From an uncultured Bacteroidia bacterium (lineage in GTDB: Bacteria; Bacteroidota; Bacteroidia; Bacteroidales; UBA932): DNA of 39,188 nucleotides. A program made the translations under genes and the position numbers. The notes under the pieces were generated by a model that searched no databases, was not told the origin of the DNA, and worked only from the letters and a program-made list of their open reading frames with translations. This document shows, piece by piece, positions 16,153-25,469 of the stretch. The DNA is taken from contig CACZZZ010000022.1 of the NCBI GenBank assembly GCA_902785825.1, forward strand, positions 1-39,188, given 5' to 3'. Position 1 is the first letter of the stretch; each line of letters begins with the position of its first letter.

Positions 16153-19100
16153 ATGAAAAAAACTATGTTATACCTTATTCTTGCGGTCGTCGTCATCTGT
16201 TCGGCCACCGTGATCGCTTGCGCGTTCATCAAGAAGACTGACAGTGTCAGTATCAAGGGTCCGGATGAGCAGGGGCACGTCCTGACCAACTTGTGGAAAA
16301 ACTATTACGCTGCCCAGAAGGCCGACTTGCCAAAGAAGATGAGCGAGTCGTTGGACGCCATCATGGATCAGGCCAAGGCGAAGCGTTACCATTGGGACTT
16401 TTATGACGCTGCCGTGAAGAAGGTCGACGCGGAGGTCTCAAGGAACTGGAAGGTCCGCCAGGATATGAACAACTTCCTCTCTAACGCTATTAAGGAATAT
16501 GACGAGCCGATCGTGACCTACGCCTACAGGTCCTCATACGGCGGCTCCGGACTTCTCGACTTCGTGCTTGCCAACAAGACCCGTCTCCAGGCCGGGAAGA
16601 ACAAGGCTTTCCACACCAGGACGGACGGGCAGATGAACGGGCTCCTGAACGGGTTCATCAAAGATGATTATGAATATGCCCTCTGGGCCGAGCGGCTCGG
16701 AGGAAGGAACTCTTCCAAGGGCTTCGAGGCGCTGAAGGATTATTTGGGAGACACTTATCCGAACGCCGCCTGGAATGAGTATGTGTCCCTCCAGGGGAGG
16801 TATTGGTCCTATAGGAAAGACGATGTCAAGGCGTTCATTGACAAATATTCCGGGAAAGCCATTGGTCTTTTCGGAAAGGCCCTTATGTTCGAGGACAGGA
16901 TGAGCTACCTGTCCCGCAATAAAGGCACTGAGGCTGACTACAAAGCCTTGTACGCCGACATCAAGGCCGCCGAGAAAGAGCGCCTTTCCTTCAGGTCGGG
17001 GGTTGACTCCAAAATAGCGGGAACCATCGAAAGTTTCAAGAACCAGATAGAAACTCTTGAGGATAAGGATGTCTCGATCTTTTTCGAGGGTGATGACATC
17101 GTCGTGACTTTGAGGAATCTCCCCAGTGTCGAGGTGTCCATGTACCTTGACAACAAGGAAGGCACTACGCTCTTCAAGAAGACGGTTGACAATCCCAAGA
17201 AGAGCTTTTATGTCCTTGACACAGTGAAGGTTCACATCCCGAGGTGCGACGACGGCAACTACATCGTCAAAGCCAAGAACGGCAAGGTCGAGACCATTGG
17301 ACAGTATATCCCCAAGACTTTGTCAATAGCTTTGCGGGAGGATTTCGACGGCCGCAAGTTCTATGTGGCTGAATACCTCACAGGCAAGCCTCTGCCTCAA
17401 GTTGACCTTGCGCTTATCCTCTCCGGCAAGGTCGTCGCCGAGGCCAAGGATGTCAAGGTTGACGGTTTCACCCCTCTGCCGGAGAACCTGGGGAAGGTGA
17501 TGAAGAAAGACACCTATTATTACCTCCGCACCTGCTGGAAGGATCCAGACGGTTTCCTCCACTTCTCCAAGGAGCAGAGCCTGCGCGATACGAGGGATTA
17601 CTACTCTGAGCGCAAAGGCCGCGTCAGCGATTACTGCGAGATATTCACCGACAAGACCGCTTTCAATCCAGGTGAGACTGTGAAGTACAAGGCTGTCCTT
17701 TATTCAGGCAACCAGTATGTGAGTTTCAAGGTCTTTGAGGCGGGCGAGGCGGTCGAGGTCAGTCTCATTAATGCCGAGGATAAGGAGATCGCCAAGACTG
17801 AGCTGAAAACCAATGAGTTCGGATCGGTGGCCGGAGAGTTCAAGATTCCTGAAGGGGAGAGGAACGGCCGGTACACTATCAAGGTCCGTCACAAGAACAG
17901 CACCCTGGAGACCAAGTCGATAGTCGTGGATGAGTTTGTCCTCCCGACCTATGACCTCGCCTTCGACAGCATCGACAAGCTTTATTTCATGGGTGACGAG
18001 ATCGAGGTAAAGGGAAAGGTGTCTAGTTACAGCGGTCACCCGCTCGATGCGGCCGAAGTGAATTATGAAGTTGACTGTTGGGGCAATATCGTCGCCGACG
18101 GTGAGGTCGAGCTTGAGTCCGACGGCTCTTTCTCCGTGAAGTTCCCGTCAGTCAAAGACAGGTATTGGTACAGGGTCACGGTCAAGGTCATGGATGCCAC
18201 CGGTGAGACCAGCGAGTTCTCCAGAAGAGTCTTTGTCCTGGATGCTTTCAACATCGACATGAATCTTGTGAACGCCGCTGTGGGAGACATCGCCCTTGGA
18301 AAAGACAAATACGGACAATGCGAGATTTTGTCCGAGAATGTGGCAAAGGTGACGTTCACCTCCAGAAATAACGAGGGACAGCCGGTCCCCGTGGGCATCA
18401 AGTACGAGTTAAAAGACAGCAAGGACAATGTGGTGGCTGATGGAGAGGCCGAGTCCGGCTCCACCAAGGAGATAACCATCCCGGTTCCGGGACTTTACAC
18501 CCTCGTAGCGACCTCGAGCGTGAAGGCTACTGATGGGAAGAATATATCCTCCAAGTCAGAGATGAAGATCCTTGTCATCGGAGATGGGGACAAGGCTCTG
18601 AATGCCGATGTGGAGAATTTCTTCAAGTTGGTCGGCCCCTGCTCCGACTGCTCTGTGAAGGACGGTGAGGAGATAAAGGTCCAGTTCGGAGCCGGAGAGG
18701 GTCCTGTCTGGGCTGTCGCCGAACTATTCGACGAGATGAGAAAACCTCTCGGAAGGGAGCTTGTCCATCTGGACGGAAAGCCAGGTTCGGAAGGCTCCGT
18801 CAAGACTTTGTCGTTCGAGTATAAGAGCGAGTATCCGGACGCTTTGACGCTGTATATCTTCTACTTCCGTAACGGGACGCACTATGTTTTCCACCGTGAG
18901 TTCCAGAGGGAGAAAACTATCCTGAACCTTCCTTTGACCTTCTCCTCATTCGAGGACAAGGCCTATCCCGGTAAGCAATATTCATTCACCCTGAAGTCGG
19001 ATCCCGGGACCGAGATGGTCGCCGCTATCTTCGACAAGGCCTCGGAGAGGATCTCCCCGAACCAATGGGAGACCGTCAGGCTTGTCAACCTTGGCGCCAG

Positions 19101-21432
19101 GCCGGTGTATTACGATGTGATGGACGGAAGTATCGATCGGGGCAGGATCTTTGACTATGGTGACCGGAAGATGTTGAAATCCAGGGCTGCCGGAGCTGTA
19201 AATGAAGCCATGGTGCTTGAGGCCGCTCCGATGATGGTGGAAGAGAGTGCCATGATGATGGACAGGGTAGCGGAGGATGCGGAAGAATCGTCCAGTGCCG
19301 CTCTCGACGAAGTCACCGTCCGCTCTGACTTCTCGACAGCCCTGGCTTTCGAGCCGTATCTTAAGACAGACAGCAATGGCTCCGCTACTCTAAAATTCAA
19401 GACTTCTGACAAACTCTCCACCTTCGTGGTGCAGGTCTTCGCCCACACCAAGGAGATGAAGAACGCCCTCCTGCGGCAGGAGATGACGGTCTCTATCCCG
19501 GTGAAAGTCAATGTGGTGGAACCTAAGTATATTTACAAGGGCGACAAGTATGTCCTCCACGCCACCGTATCGAGTTCCTCTGACAAGCCCGTCTCAGGAA
19601 CTGTGGCTCTCCAGACATATCCCGGACTCGACATCGAAGGTGCTAAGCCTTTTGCGACTGTCTCAAAGAAGGTGACTGTCCCCGCTGGAAAGACCGTTCC
19701 GGTCGAGTTCACGGTCGATCCCAAGGGACATGATTTGCTTGGGCTGAAGGTCGTGTTCGCTGACAACGCCAAGTCATTCTCAGATGCGGTGCTTGTCCCT
19801 CTGCCGGTTTATGAGGCTGCCCAGACCTTGACAGAGGCCCATTCCGCTGTCCTTCTCGCTGGGATGGACAAGGATGCTCTTATACGGCATATCCGTTCCG
19901 CATTCACCGGAACCACCTCAGCTGGAGCGGAATACAAGGAAATCGATGTCCGTCAGATGGTTCTTGACGCTATTCCTTCCAAGGTCGAGCCGGCCGGAAA
20001 GGATATCCTCTCCCTGACCGAGGCCTACTATGTCCGCCGGGTCGCAGAGAAGCTTGGAGCTGACTTCAAGTTCACGACATCAGATGCTGACATCCTTGAG
20101 AAAATAGTCGCCTGCCAGAATGCGGACGGCGGCTTCGGATGGTTCGAGGGAATGAAGTCTTCGCCGGTCATCACGGCTGTGGTCCTGGAACGTTTCGCCA
20201 AGCTGCGGGACGCCGAACTGGCGGAGGAAGTCGCTGATTCTGAAGCGGCTGTCGCCTTCCTTGACAAGAACCAATTCATCCATGACAGTTGGCCTTATTG
20301 GTGCGGTTGGCTTTCCACTGACCAATATGCCTATGTGCGCTCGATGTATTCATCGGTCAAGTTCGATGTCTCAAAGGAGACCATCAGCGAGAAGAGCGAA
20401 TATTCAAAGAACTTCAAGGAGTTCAAGAAATACATCAAGGACTATCTGATTCCTTCCCAGAAGGATGGGCGTGGCCTGCAGGGACAGATCCTCGCTAAGG
20501 CCCGTAGGATCAAGACCCTTGTGAACCTGGTCTATGGTGAGGGTGGTCTCAAGCTGGCCTCTGACTGGGGAATCAAGATGTCTGCCGACCAGAAGATGAG
20601 GAGCTCAATCGTGGCCGACATCGCCTCTCTTGATGAATATGCTGTCGAGCATCGTGACGGCGGTTGGTACTATCCCAATGCCGTGATGCCGTGGAGGGGC
20701 CTGCTCGAGAGTGAGCTCTATGCCCACTCACTGCTCTGTGACCTGCTCTCCGACAAGAGAGTTGACTCGGGATCCGCTGTTGAGGCCAAGATTGCTGACG
20801 GCATCCGCATCTGGATGATGCTCCAGAAGGAGACCCAGAAATGGGGCGAGGATCCCGCCTTCGTGGACGCCATCAACTCTGTGCTGACAGGAGGCGAGGA
20901 CGTTCTCTCAACGAGGGTTATCCTGATGACCAAGACTTACCGTAAGCCATTCTCCGAGATTGTCTCGGCCGGCAACGGCTTCACCATCGAGCGCCATTTC
21001 TACAAGGAGGTTCAGGGTGAGAACTCATCTGTGAACCTGCTTGAGATCTATCCTGGAATGAAGCTCAGCAGGGGAGAGAAGATAATCACCGAATATAAGA
21101 TCTGGAACCAGGAGAACCGCAGCTTCGTGAAGCTCACGGCTCCCCGCGAGGCCGCTTTCAGGCCTGTGGATCAGCTCTCCGGCCATGTCGGTTGGTGGTA
21201 CCGCCCGATCGGCTCATGGGCTGTCTCGCCTCAGGGCTACAGGAACGTGAAGGCTGACCGCACAGAGTACTACTTCGATGTCTATCCCGAGGAGAACACC
21301 ACGGTGACGGAGGAATTCTACATCACCCAGGAAGGAACCTTCAGCGCCCCGGTCGTCACCATCGAGTCGCTGTACGCTCCTCACTACAGGGCAAACGACA
21401 AATTCGGCGGAGCTCTTAATATTATAGAATAG
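16153..21432 (+). CDS. Alpha-2-macroglobulin family protein without thioester
   Basis: A 1759-residue secreted protein of the bacterial alpha-2-macroglobulin family. The signal MKKTMLYLILAVVVICSATV has a probable lipobox ending at Cys23. Repeated beta-sandwich macroglobulin (MG) domains fill residues about 300-1000 (for example FTDKTAFNPGETVKYKAVLY and VDEFVLPTYDLAFDS). Residues about 1017-1053 are a Met/Glu/Ala-rich acidic stretch like the bait region of Bacteroidota members. The A2M domain follows (VRSDFSTALAFEPYLKTDS). An alpha-helical thioester-type domain begins near 1255 (CQNADGGFGWFEGMKSSPV) and a receptor-type C-terminal domain ends the protein. The Cys-x-Glu-Gln thioester is absent where expected (about 1270-1285, AIPSKVEPAG). 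It may trap proteases noncovalently or bind other partners. The next gene starts after 2 bases. Confidence 0.9.
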   Translation: MKKTMLYLILAVVVICSATVIACAFIKKTDSVSIKGPDEQGHVLTNLWKNYYAAQKADLPKKMSESLDAIMDQAKAKRYHWDFYDAAVKKVDAEVSRNWKVRQDMNNFLSNAIKEYDEPIVTYAYRSSYGGSGLLDFVLANKTRLQAGKNKAFHTRTDGQMNGLLNGFIKDDYEYALWAERLGGRNSSKGFEALKDYLGDTYPNAAWNEYVSLQGRYWSYRKDDVKAFIDKYSGKAIGLFGKALMFEDRMSYLSRNKGTEADYKALYADIKAAEKERLSFRSGVDSKIAGTIESFKNQIETLEDKDVSIFFEGDDIVVTLRNLPSVEVSMYLDNKEGTTLFKKTVDNPKKSFYVLDTVKVHIPRCDDGNYIVKAKNGKVETIGQYIPKTLSIALREDFDGRKFYVAEYLTGKPLPQVDLALILSGKVVAEAKDVKVDGFTPLPENLGKVMKKDTYYYLRTCWKDPDGFLHFSKEQSLRDTRDYYSERKGRVSDYCEIFTDKTAFNPGETVKYKAVLYSGNQYVSFKVFEAGEAVEVSLINAEDKEIAKTELKTNEFGSVAGEFKIPEGERNGRYTIKVRHKNSTLETKSIVVDEFVLPTYDLAFDSIDKLYFMGDEIEVKGKVSSYSGHPLDAAEVNYEVDCWGNIVADGEVELESDGSFSVKFPSVKDRYWYRVTVKVMDATGETSEFSRRVFVLDAFNIDMNLVNAAVGDIALGKDKYGQCEILSENVAKVTFTSRNNEGQPVPVGIKYELKDSKDNVVADGEAESGSTKEITIPVPGLYTLVATSSVKATDGKNISSKSEMKILVIGDGDKALNADVENFFKLVGPCSDCSVKDGEEIKVQFGAGEGPVWAVAELFDEMRKPLGRELVHLDGKPGSEGSVKTLSFEYKSEYPDALTLYIFYFRNGTHYVFHREFQREKTILNLPLTFSSFEDKAYPGKQYSFTLKSDPGTEMVAAIFDKASERISPNQWETVRLVNLGARPVYYDVMDGSIDRGRIFDYGDRKMLKSRAAGAVNEAMVLEAAPMMVEESAMMMDRVAEDAEESSSAALDEVTVRSDFSTALAFEPYLKTDSNGSATLKFKTSDKLSTFVVQVFAHTKEMKNALLRQEMTVSIPVKVNVVEPKYIYKGDKYVLHATVSSSSDKPVSGTVALQTYPGLDIEGAKPFATVSKKVTVPAGKTVPVEFTVDPKGHDLLGLKVVFADNAKSFSDAVLVPLPVYEAAQTLTEAHSAVLLAGMDKDALIRHIRSAFTGTTSAGAEYKEIDVRQMVLDAIPSKVEPAGKDILSLTEAYYVRRVAEKLGADFKFTTSDADILEKIVACQNADGGFGWFEGMKSSPVITAVVLERFAKLRDAELAEEVADSEAAVAFLDKNQFIHDSWPYWCGWLSTDQYAYVRSMYSSVKFDVSKETISEKSEYSKNFKEFKKYIKDYLIPSQKDGRGLQGQILAKARRIKTLVNLVYGEGGLKLASDWGIKMSADQKMRSSIVADIASLDEYAVEHRDGGWYYPNAVMPWRGLLESELYAHSLLCDLLSDKRVDSGSAVEAKIADGIRIWMMLQKETQKWGEDPAFVDAINSVLTGGEDVLSTRVILMTKTYRKPFSEIVSAGNGFTIERHFYKEVQGENSSVNLLEIYPGMKLSRGEKIITEYKIWNQENRSFVKLTAPREAAFRPVDQLSGHVGWWYRPIGSWAVSPQGYRNVKADRTEYYFDVYPEENTTVTEEFYITQEGTFSAPVVTIESLYAPHYRANDKFGGALNIIE

Positions 21433-21434
21433 TT

Positions 21435-22367
21435 ATGAGAAAGATATTCCTGCTTTCCCTTCTTGCCATCATGGTTTGCGCTTGCGGGGAAAAGACGATA
21501 ACAGGAGTCAGTTTTCCCGAGCCACCGCAGGAAATACTTCGCAGCGGGGCTTTCGGGATGAAACTGATAAATTATTTCAATATCATCCAAGCCCCGGACG
21601 GGACTTATCGCATGTATTTCTCCGGAAATGAGAACAGCGCTTTCGCTGAGGAGGAGTGGGAGCAGAATCTCTATCTGGCAGAGTCTCCGGACGGCTTCCA
21701 TTATGAGTTGAAAGGCAAGATAATGGACTCACTGATCGAGTCTTCTGTCTGCCTGGTCGAGGATAGGCAGTGGCCTTACCGGCTGGTCGGCAACCAAATG
21801 GTGGATGGGAAGCAATGTCTATTCCTGTGGAAATCCAAAGATGGGGTTGAATTCGTCGAGCCAAAACTGCTTTATGATTTCAAGCACGACACCCAGAACA
21901 CACTGGTGCCCAGAGGCGACAAGATGAGGCTCTATTCACGCTTGACTCAGGAGAACTATCTCAACCGTAGGGTGACAGTCGCTGACTTCACCCTGGACGG
22001 GGAGCCGCTGAGTGACACTGAGATCCTTGCGGGCGACTGCCTGTATAACTCCGCCGCATGCAAGGTGGGCGATCGTTACGACCTGCTGTTCCCAACCTAT
22101 TACAACACCCATGGGGGTACCACCGACGGCAGTTGGTTCCGGACATATCTAGTGGACGGCAGTTTTGTGCGGGAGCTTCCTTGCGAGTTGAACCGCTGGG
22201 TCGAGCCCGACGAGCAGTGGGCTCTGGCATCTCCGGGATTCATATTCATAGGAGGGGAGAGATACCTCGCGTTTGCTACTAGGACAGCTTCGCATGACCA
22301 TAGCCATGAAGGTATGATCAGCAAATACAAGCTGATAAAGGTCGTCCTGGAATACGAAAATCAGTGA
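21435..22367 (+). CDS. Lipoprotein with glycosidase-like beta-propeller repeats
   Basis: A 310-residue lipoprotein: MRKIFLLSLLAIMVCAC has a lipobox ending at Cys17. The mature part shows repeated short beta-blades of the GH43/GH32/GH130 propeller kind: NIIQAPDGTYRMYFSGN, NLYLAESPDGFHYE, RLVGNQMVDGKQCLFLWKS, RYDLLFPTYYN and PGFIFIGGERYLAFAT. I cannot assign a family, and I do not see a convincing full catalytic triad, so it could be a noncatalytic sugar-binding or a divergent glycosidase protein. It lies 2 bases after the thioester-less macroglobulin and is surely cotranscribed with it. Its last 7 bases overlap the end of the convergent phosphatase-GH43 gene. Confidence 0.75.
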   Translation: MRKIFLLSLLAIMVCACGEKTITGVSFPEPPQEILRSGAFGMKLINYFNIIQAPDGTYRMYFSGNENSAFAEEEWEQNLYLAESPDGFHYELKGKIMDSLIESSVCLVEDRQWPYRLVGNQMVDGKQCLFLWKSKDGVEFVEPKLLYDFKHDTQNTLVPRGDKMRLYSRLTQENYLNRRVTVADFTLDGEPLSDTEILAGDCLYNSAACKVGDRYDLLFPTYYNTHGGTTDGSWFRTYLVDGSFVRELPCELNRWVEPDEQWALASPGFIFIGGERYLAFATRTASHDHSHEGMISKYKLIKVVLEYENQ

Positions 22368-24043
22368 CGTAGCTTGCTGGCTGGGACTCCCTCGAACGTG
22401 ATTTTGACGGGAAGGATCTTTCCGTCCTGATCGAAATGCAGTCTCTCTATGCAGACCACCCTGTGGTTTCCGTCGGAACTCTGAAGCGGGTGGCGATGAT
22501 ACACGATGTAATATTCATCTTTGCCGGAACCTTTCATGACTGAATGGTGACCCGCGCCGGTGGCTATGTCCATGTCAGACTCCAGGATAGTACCGATTCT
22601 CTCGAACGGCCCGAAAGGGCTGTCGGACATCGCGTAGGCCACACGGTAGTCGGGGCCTGTCCAGCCGCCCTCGCTCCACATGAAATAGTATTTACCGTTC
22701 CTCTTCAGCATGAAAGGACCCTCGACGTAACCTTTAGGAGTGACCTCCTTGAACATGGTTCCGTCCTCAAATGGAACCAGACTCGCCAGATCGTCTCCCA
22801 GTCTCACCATATTGCAGTGGCGCCAGCCTCCGTAGTACATGTAGTAGGTCCCGTCATCGTCTTTGAACACGAACTGGTCGATGGGCTGGGCCCCGTTGAT
22901 GACTTCGTCAATAAGCGGATGGCCAAGAGCGTCCTTGAAAGGCCCGGCCGGATTGTCGGCGACAGCCACTCCTATGCCTCCCTCTCCTTTCTCATGCATG
23001 TCGTTCGCTCCGAAATAGAAATAATAAGTGCCGTCTTTCTCAATGACGGACGGCGCCCAAAGCGCCCGGCGCAGCCAGCTTATATTCTCCTTGGAAAGAA
23101 CCTTCTCATGCCTTGTCCAGTGGACCAGGTCCCTCGAGGAGAAAGCGTCCATGAAAAGCTGCTCGTCAAATGGTCTCGACCATGTGGGATAAATCCAGTA
23201 CTCATTGCCGAACACCACTCCCTCCGGATCAGCGTACCAGCCTGGGAATAAGGGGTTTCCGCTTGACTTGCGGTTCTTCCCGAAACGGGACATGGTGTCA
23301 ATCTCCTTCTGGGCTTTCTTCAAGTCCTTGCGGAACTCTTCGCTGGAATGGAGCACCGCCACGATCCCTGAAGCAGCGGCCCTGGCTTCCTGAACGTCAC
23401 TTTGATAGTGGAATCCGAGGATGACCCGGCTCTCGCCGTATCTGTATCCTGCGGCGAGAATGTCCTGGCTCCTCTCCGGAAGAAGTTCCGAGAGGATGAG
23501 CGCCAGCGTCCATCCCCTTGTGGTATGTCCAGAAGGATAGGAAGCTGATTTCCTGTGTTCCTCGTCGTCAGAGGGGAGTCCTGTCTCCTCGGAGAACTGG
23601 ACATAAGGGCGCAACCTGTTGTGGTACGATTTGGCTTTGCTGTTCGCCGCCGAGGCCGTTTTGGATGATTTTGAGAGCAGCCTGTACAGGTTAGGGGTTG
23701 CTTCTTTGCTGAATCTCAAACCGATAGCTTCCTCGAAGAGTTTTGCCATGTAGTCCATTGATGAGGCGGCATCCTCTTGGGCGATCTTTCCTCTGGCTCT
23801 CTCCCGTATTGTCTTTCCCCATTCGTAATACGCTTTGTCTCCGGCGAACCTGGGATCGTCAGTCTTGACCGGTGCGGGAATGATAGCGACAGCGTCCGGT
23901 AACGAGGCTGTCTGGAAATATCTCTTGGAGGAGGCCTCTGATGATTGGCCCTGCTTTACGGTGCCGCAGGAAGATGCGAAGACGATGATCGCGAATGACA
24001 GGACGACATTAAGAACTGTAGAGTTTCTTCTCAGGGTGCTCAT
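22361..24043 (-). CDS. Class A acid phosphatase (PAP2) fused to GH43 glycosidase, lipoprotein
   Basis: A 560-residue two-domain lipoprotein (signal MSTLRRNSTVLNVVLSFAII, probable lipid Cys26). Residues about 40-240 are a PAP2/class A nonspecific acid phosphatase with all three motifs: K138-x6-R145-P146 (KSYHNRLRP), PSGHTTRGW (170-178, His173), and S205-R-x5-H212-x3-D216 (SRVILGFHYQSD). Residues about 263-560 are a five-bladed GH43 propeller with the expected catalytic residues: Asp272 (GWYADPEG), Asp389 (QPIDQFVFKDDDG) and Glu441 (GYVEGPFML). Both halves look active. GH43 enzymes cleave arabinosides, xylosides or galactosides; the phosphatase removes phosphate from small esters. The open frame reaches 24076 only through a TTG start, so the ATG at 24043 is preferred. 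Confidence 0.93.
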   Translation of the reverse strand: MSTLRRNSTVLNVVLSFAIIVFASSCGTVKQGQSSEASSKRYFQTASLPDAVAIIPAPVKTDDPRFAGDKAYYEWGKTIRERARGKIAQEDAASSMDYMAKLFEEAIGLRFSKEATPNLYRLLSKSSKTASAANSKAKSYHNRLRPYVQFSEETGLPSDDEEHRKSASYPSGHTTRGWTLALILSELLPERSQDILAAGYRYGESRVILGFHYQSDVQEARAAASGIVAVLHSSEEFRKDLKKAQKEIDTMSRFGKNRKSSGNPLFPGWYADPEGVVFGNEYWIYPTWSRPFDEQLFMDAFSSRDLVHWTRHEKVLSKENISWLRRALWAPSVIEKDGTYYFYFGANDMHEKGEGGIGVAVADNPAGPFKDALGHPLIDEVINGAQPIDQFVFKDDDGTYYMYYGGWRHCNMVRLGDDLASLVPFEDGTMFKEVTPKGYVEGPFMLKRNGKYYFMWSEGGWTGPDYRVAYAMSDSPFGPFERIGTILESDMDIATGAGHHSVMKGSGKDEYYIVYHRHPLQSSDGNHRVVCIERLHFDQDGKILPVKITFEGVPASKLRH

Positions 24044-24093
24044 ATACTGGCTTAAACTATTCAAAACGATCTGCAAGATATGAAATTTTTATT

Positions 24094-24124
24094 TTGTGGA
24101 ATTAAAAAAACTATAGTATTTTTG
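24094..24124 (+). promoter_or_regulatory. Bacteroidota-type promoter for tRNA-Val
   Basis: TTG at 24094-24096, a 20-base spacer, and TATTTTTG at 24117-24124. The tRNA begins 25 bases downstream, so a short leader would be removed by RNase P. Confidence 0.8.
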
Positions 24125-24149
24125 CACTCCCTTCTAGGGACGACATTTT

Positions 24150-24224
24150 GGAAGCATAGCTCAGCTGGTTCAGAGCACCTGCCTTACAAGCAGGGGGTCA
24201 CTGGTTCGAATCCAGTTGTTTCCA
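24150..24224 (+). tRNA. tRNA-Val (anticodon TAC)
   Basis: A 75-base cloverleaf. The acceptor arm GGAAGCA pairs with TGTTTCC (one G-T pair). The anticodon stem CCTGC/GCAGG closes the loop CTTACAA, with anticodon TAC at 24185-24187. The T arm is CTGG-TTCGAAT-CCAG. The discriminator base is A, and CCA is not encoded, as is usual in this phylum. Confidence 0.96.
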
Positions 24225-24237
24225 CTAATCAGATAAT

Positions 24238-24268
24238 AAAGCACTTACGGCAACGTGGGTGCTTTTTT
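24238..24268 (+). terminator. Rho-independent terminator between tRNA-Val and the esterase gene
   Basis: A 12-bp stem (24238-24249 with 24254-24265; two G-T pairs) closes a GCAA tetraloop and is followed by TTTTTT ending at 24268. It lies just 8 bases before the esterase ATG, so it ends the tRNA transcript and could also act as an attenuator for the downstream gene. Confidence 0.85.
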
Positions 24269-24275
24269 CAAAAAT

Positions 24276-25469
24276 ATGGATATGAAGAAGATACTTTTTC
24301 TCGCGTCGATAATGGCAGTACTGTCCGCCGGTTGCAAAAATAACAGGGTAAACAATACGGAAGGTGATTCCGGAACAGACGCGCCTGAGACTATGGTGCA
24401 GGACTTCTACAAGGCTGACTTAAGCACATTGGAGGGACAGTGGAGAGATTCTGTCCACACTGCCTTGTCAAGCATTCTTGAGGAGAAAAAGATCGTCATC
24501 GGGAAATATACCATGCCCATCTGGTGGACCATCTACGGTAATGAGCCTTCTGACGGAAGGTCGCTGTATATTTCCCTTCACGGAGGCGGAGGCGCTCCGG
24601 CCGAAGTCAATGACCAGCAGTGGGATAACCAGAAGAAGCTTTACAAGCCATCAGAAGGTGTCTATCTTTGTCCGAGAGCGATCACGAACACCTGGGATCT
24701 CCATTTCCAACCTGAGTCAGACGCTTTCTATGAGACTATCATCCAGCTTGCCGTCACCTGTTGGAATGTCAATCCCAACAAGGTTTACCTGATGGGCTAT
24801 TCCGCTGGAGGTGACGGAGTTTGGCGTCTGGCTCCCCGTATGGCAGACCACTGGGCCGCCGCTTCGATGATGGCAGGTCATCCCGGAGATGTCTCCCTCC
24901 TTAGCCTTCGCAACCTACCGTTCATGATCTGGTGCGGGGCGCTTGATGACGCATACGATCGCAACAAAGAGTGTGAGGCCAGGATTGGCGAGATGGATAA
25001 GCTCCAACAAGCTGATCCTGAAGGCTATATCCATGAGGGCCATATGGTTGATGGCAAACCGCATTGGATGGATCTCGTCGATGCCGCCGCGGTACCGTGG
25101 ATGGCGAAGCACACCCGGAACCCCTATCCGAAGAAAGTCGTATGGTGCCAGGGTGATGTGATGAAGGAATATTCTTACTGGCTTGGAATCCCGGTTCAGG
25201 AAGCGAAAAAGGGAAGCATGCTAACCGCCAAGATCGATGGAAATACAATAACCATTGAGGATTGCGACTATTCCAAAGTGCGTATATTCCTGAATGAGAA
25301 GCTTGTCGATCTGAGTGAGCCCGTCATCGTGAAGCATGGCGATGACACACTTTTCGAAGGTAAACTGAATCCTTCCGATGCGCTCAGAAAGAAAACCCTT
25401 TTCACCAGGAACGATCTTTCATATTCGTTCCCTTGCATGGTGGAAGTCTCTATTTCAAGGCTTTCTTGA
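24276..25469 (+). CDS. Alpha/beta-hydrolase lipoprotein, probable carbohydrate esterase
   Basis: A 397-residue lipoprotein: MDMKKILFLASIMAVLSAGC has a lipobox ending at Cys20. The mature part is an alpha/beta hydrolase. SLYISLHGGGGAPAEVND is the oxyanion-hole region, GYSAGGDG contains the nucleophile Ser176, GALDDAYD the likely acid (Asp224 or nearby), and GKPHWMD the likely His263. This resembles secreted esterases/depolymerases that remove acetyl or feruloyl groups from polysaccharides, but the substrate is unknown. A second possible start lies 6 bases downstream. No promoter is visible between the tRNA terminator and the start, so expression may depend on read-through from the tRNA-Val promoter. 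The 3' end overlaps a minus-strand gene remnant by 20 bases. Confidence 0.85.
   Translation: MDMKKILFLASIMAVLSAGCKNNRVNNTEGDSGTDAPETMVQDFYKADLSTLEGQWRDSVHTALSSILEEKKIVIGKYTMPIWWTIYGNEPSDGRSLYISLHGGGGAPAEVNDQQWDNQKKLYKPSEGVYLCPRAITNTWDLHFQPESDAFYETIIQLAVTCWNVNPNKVYLMGYSAGGDGVWRLAPRMADHWAAASMMAGHPGDVSLLSLRNLPFMIWCGALDDAYDRNKECEARIGEMDKLQQADPEGYIHEGHMVDGKPHWMDLVDAAAVPWMAKHTRNPYPKKVVWCQGDVMKEYSYWLGIPVQEAKKGSMLTAKIDGNTITIEDCDYSKVRIFLNEKLVDLSEPVIVKHGDDTLFEGKLNPSDALRKKTLFTRNDLSYSFPCMVEVSISRLS

Noticed and set aside
20110..20160. CQNADGGFGWF in the first macroglobulin as a thioester site
   Set aside because: The thioester needs Cys-x-Glu-Gln; this Cys is followed by Gln-Asn and belongs to the conserved helix further into the domain.
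24150..25469. tRNA-Val as an integration site for a mobile element
   Set aside because: I find no repeat of the tRNA 3' end downstream and no integrase or phage gene; the nearby gene remnants are not proof of integration.
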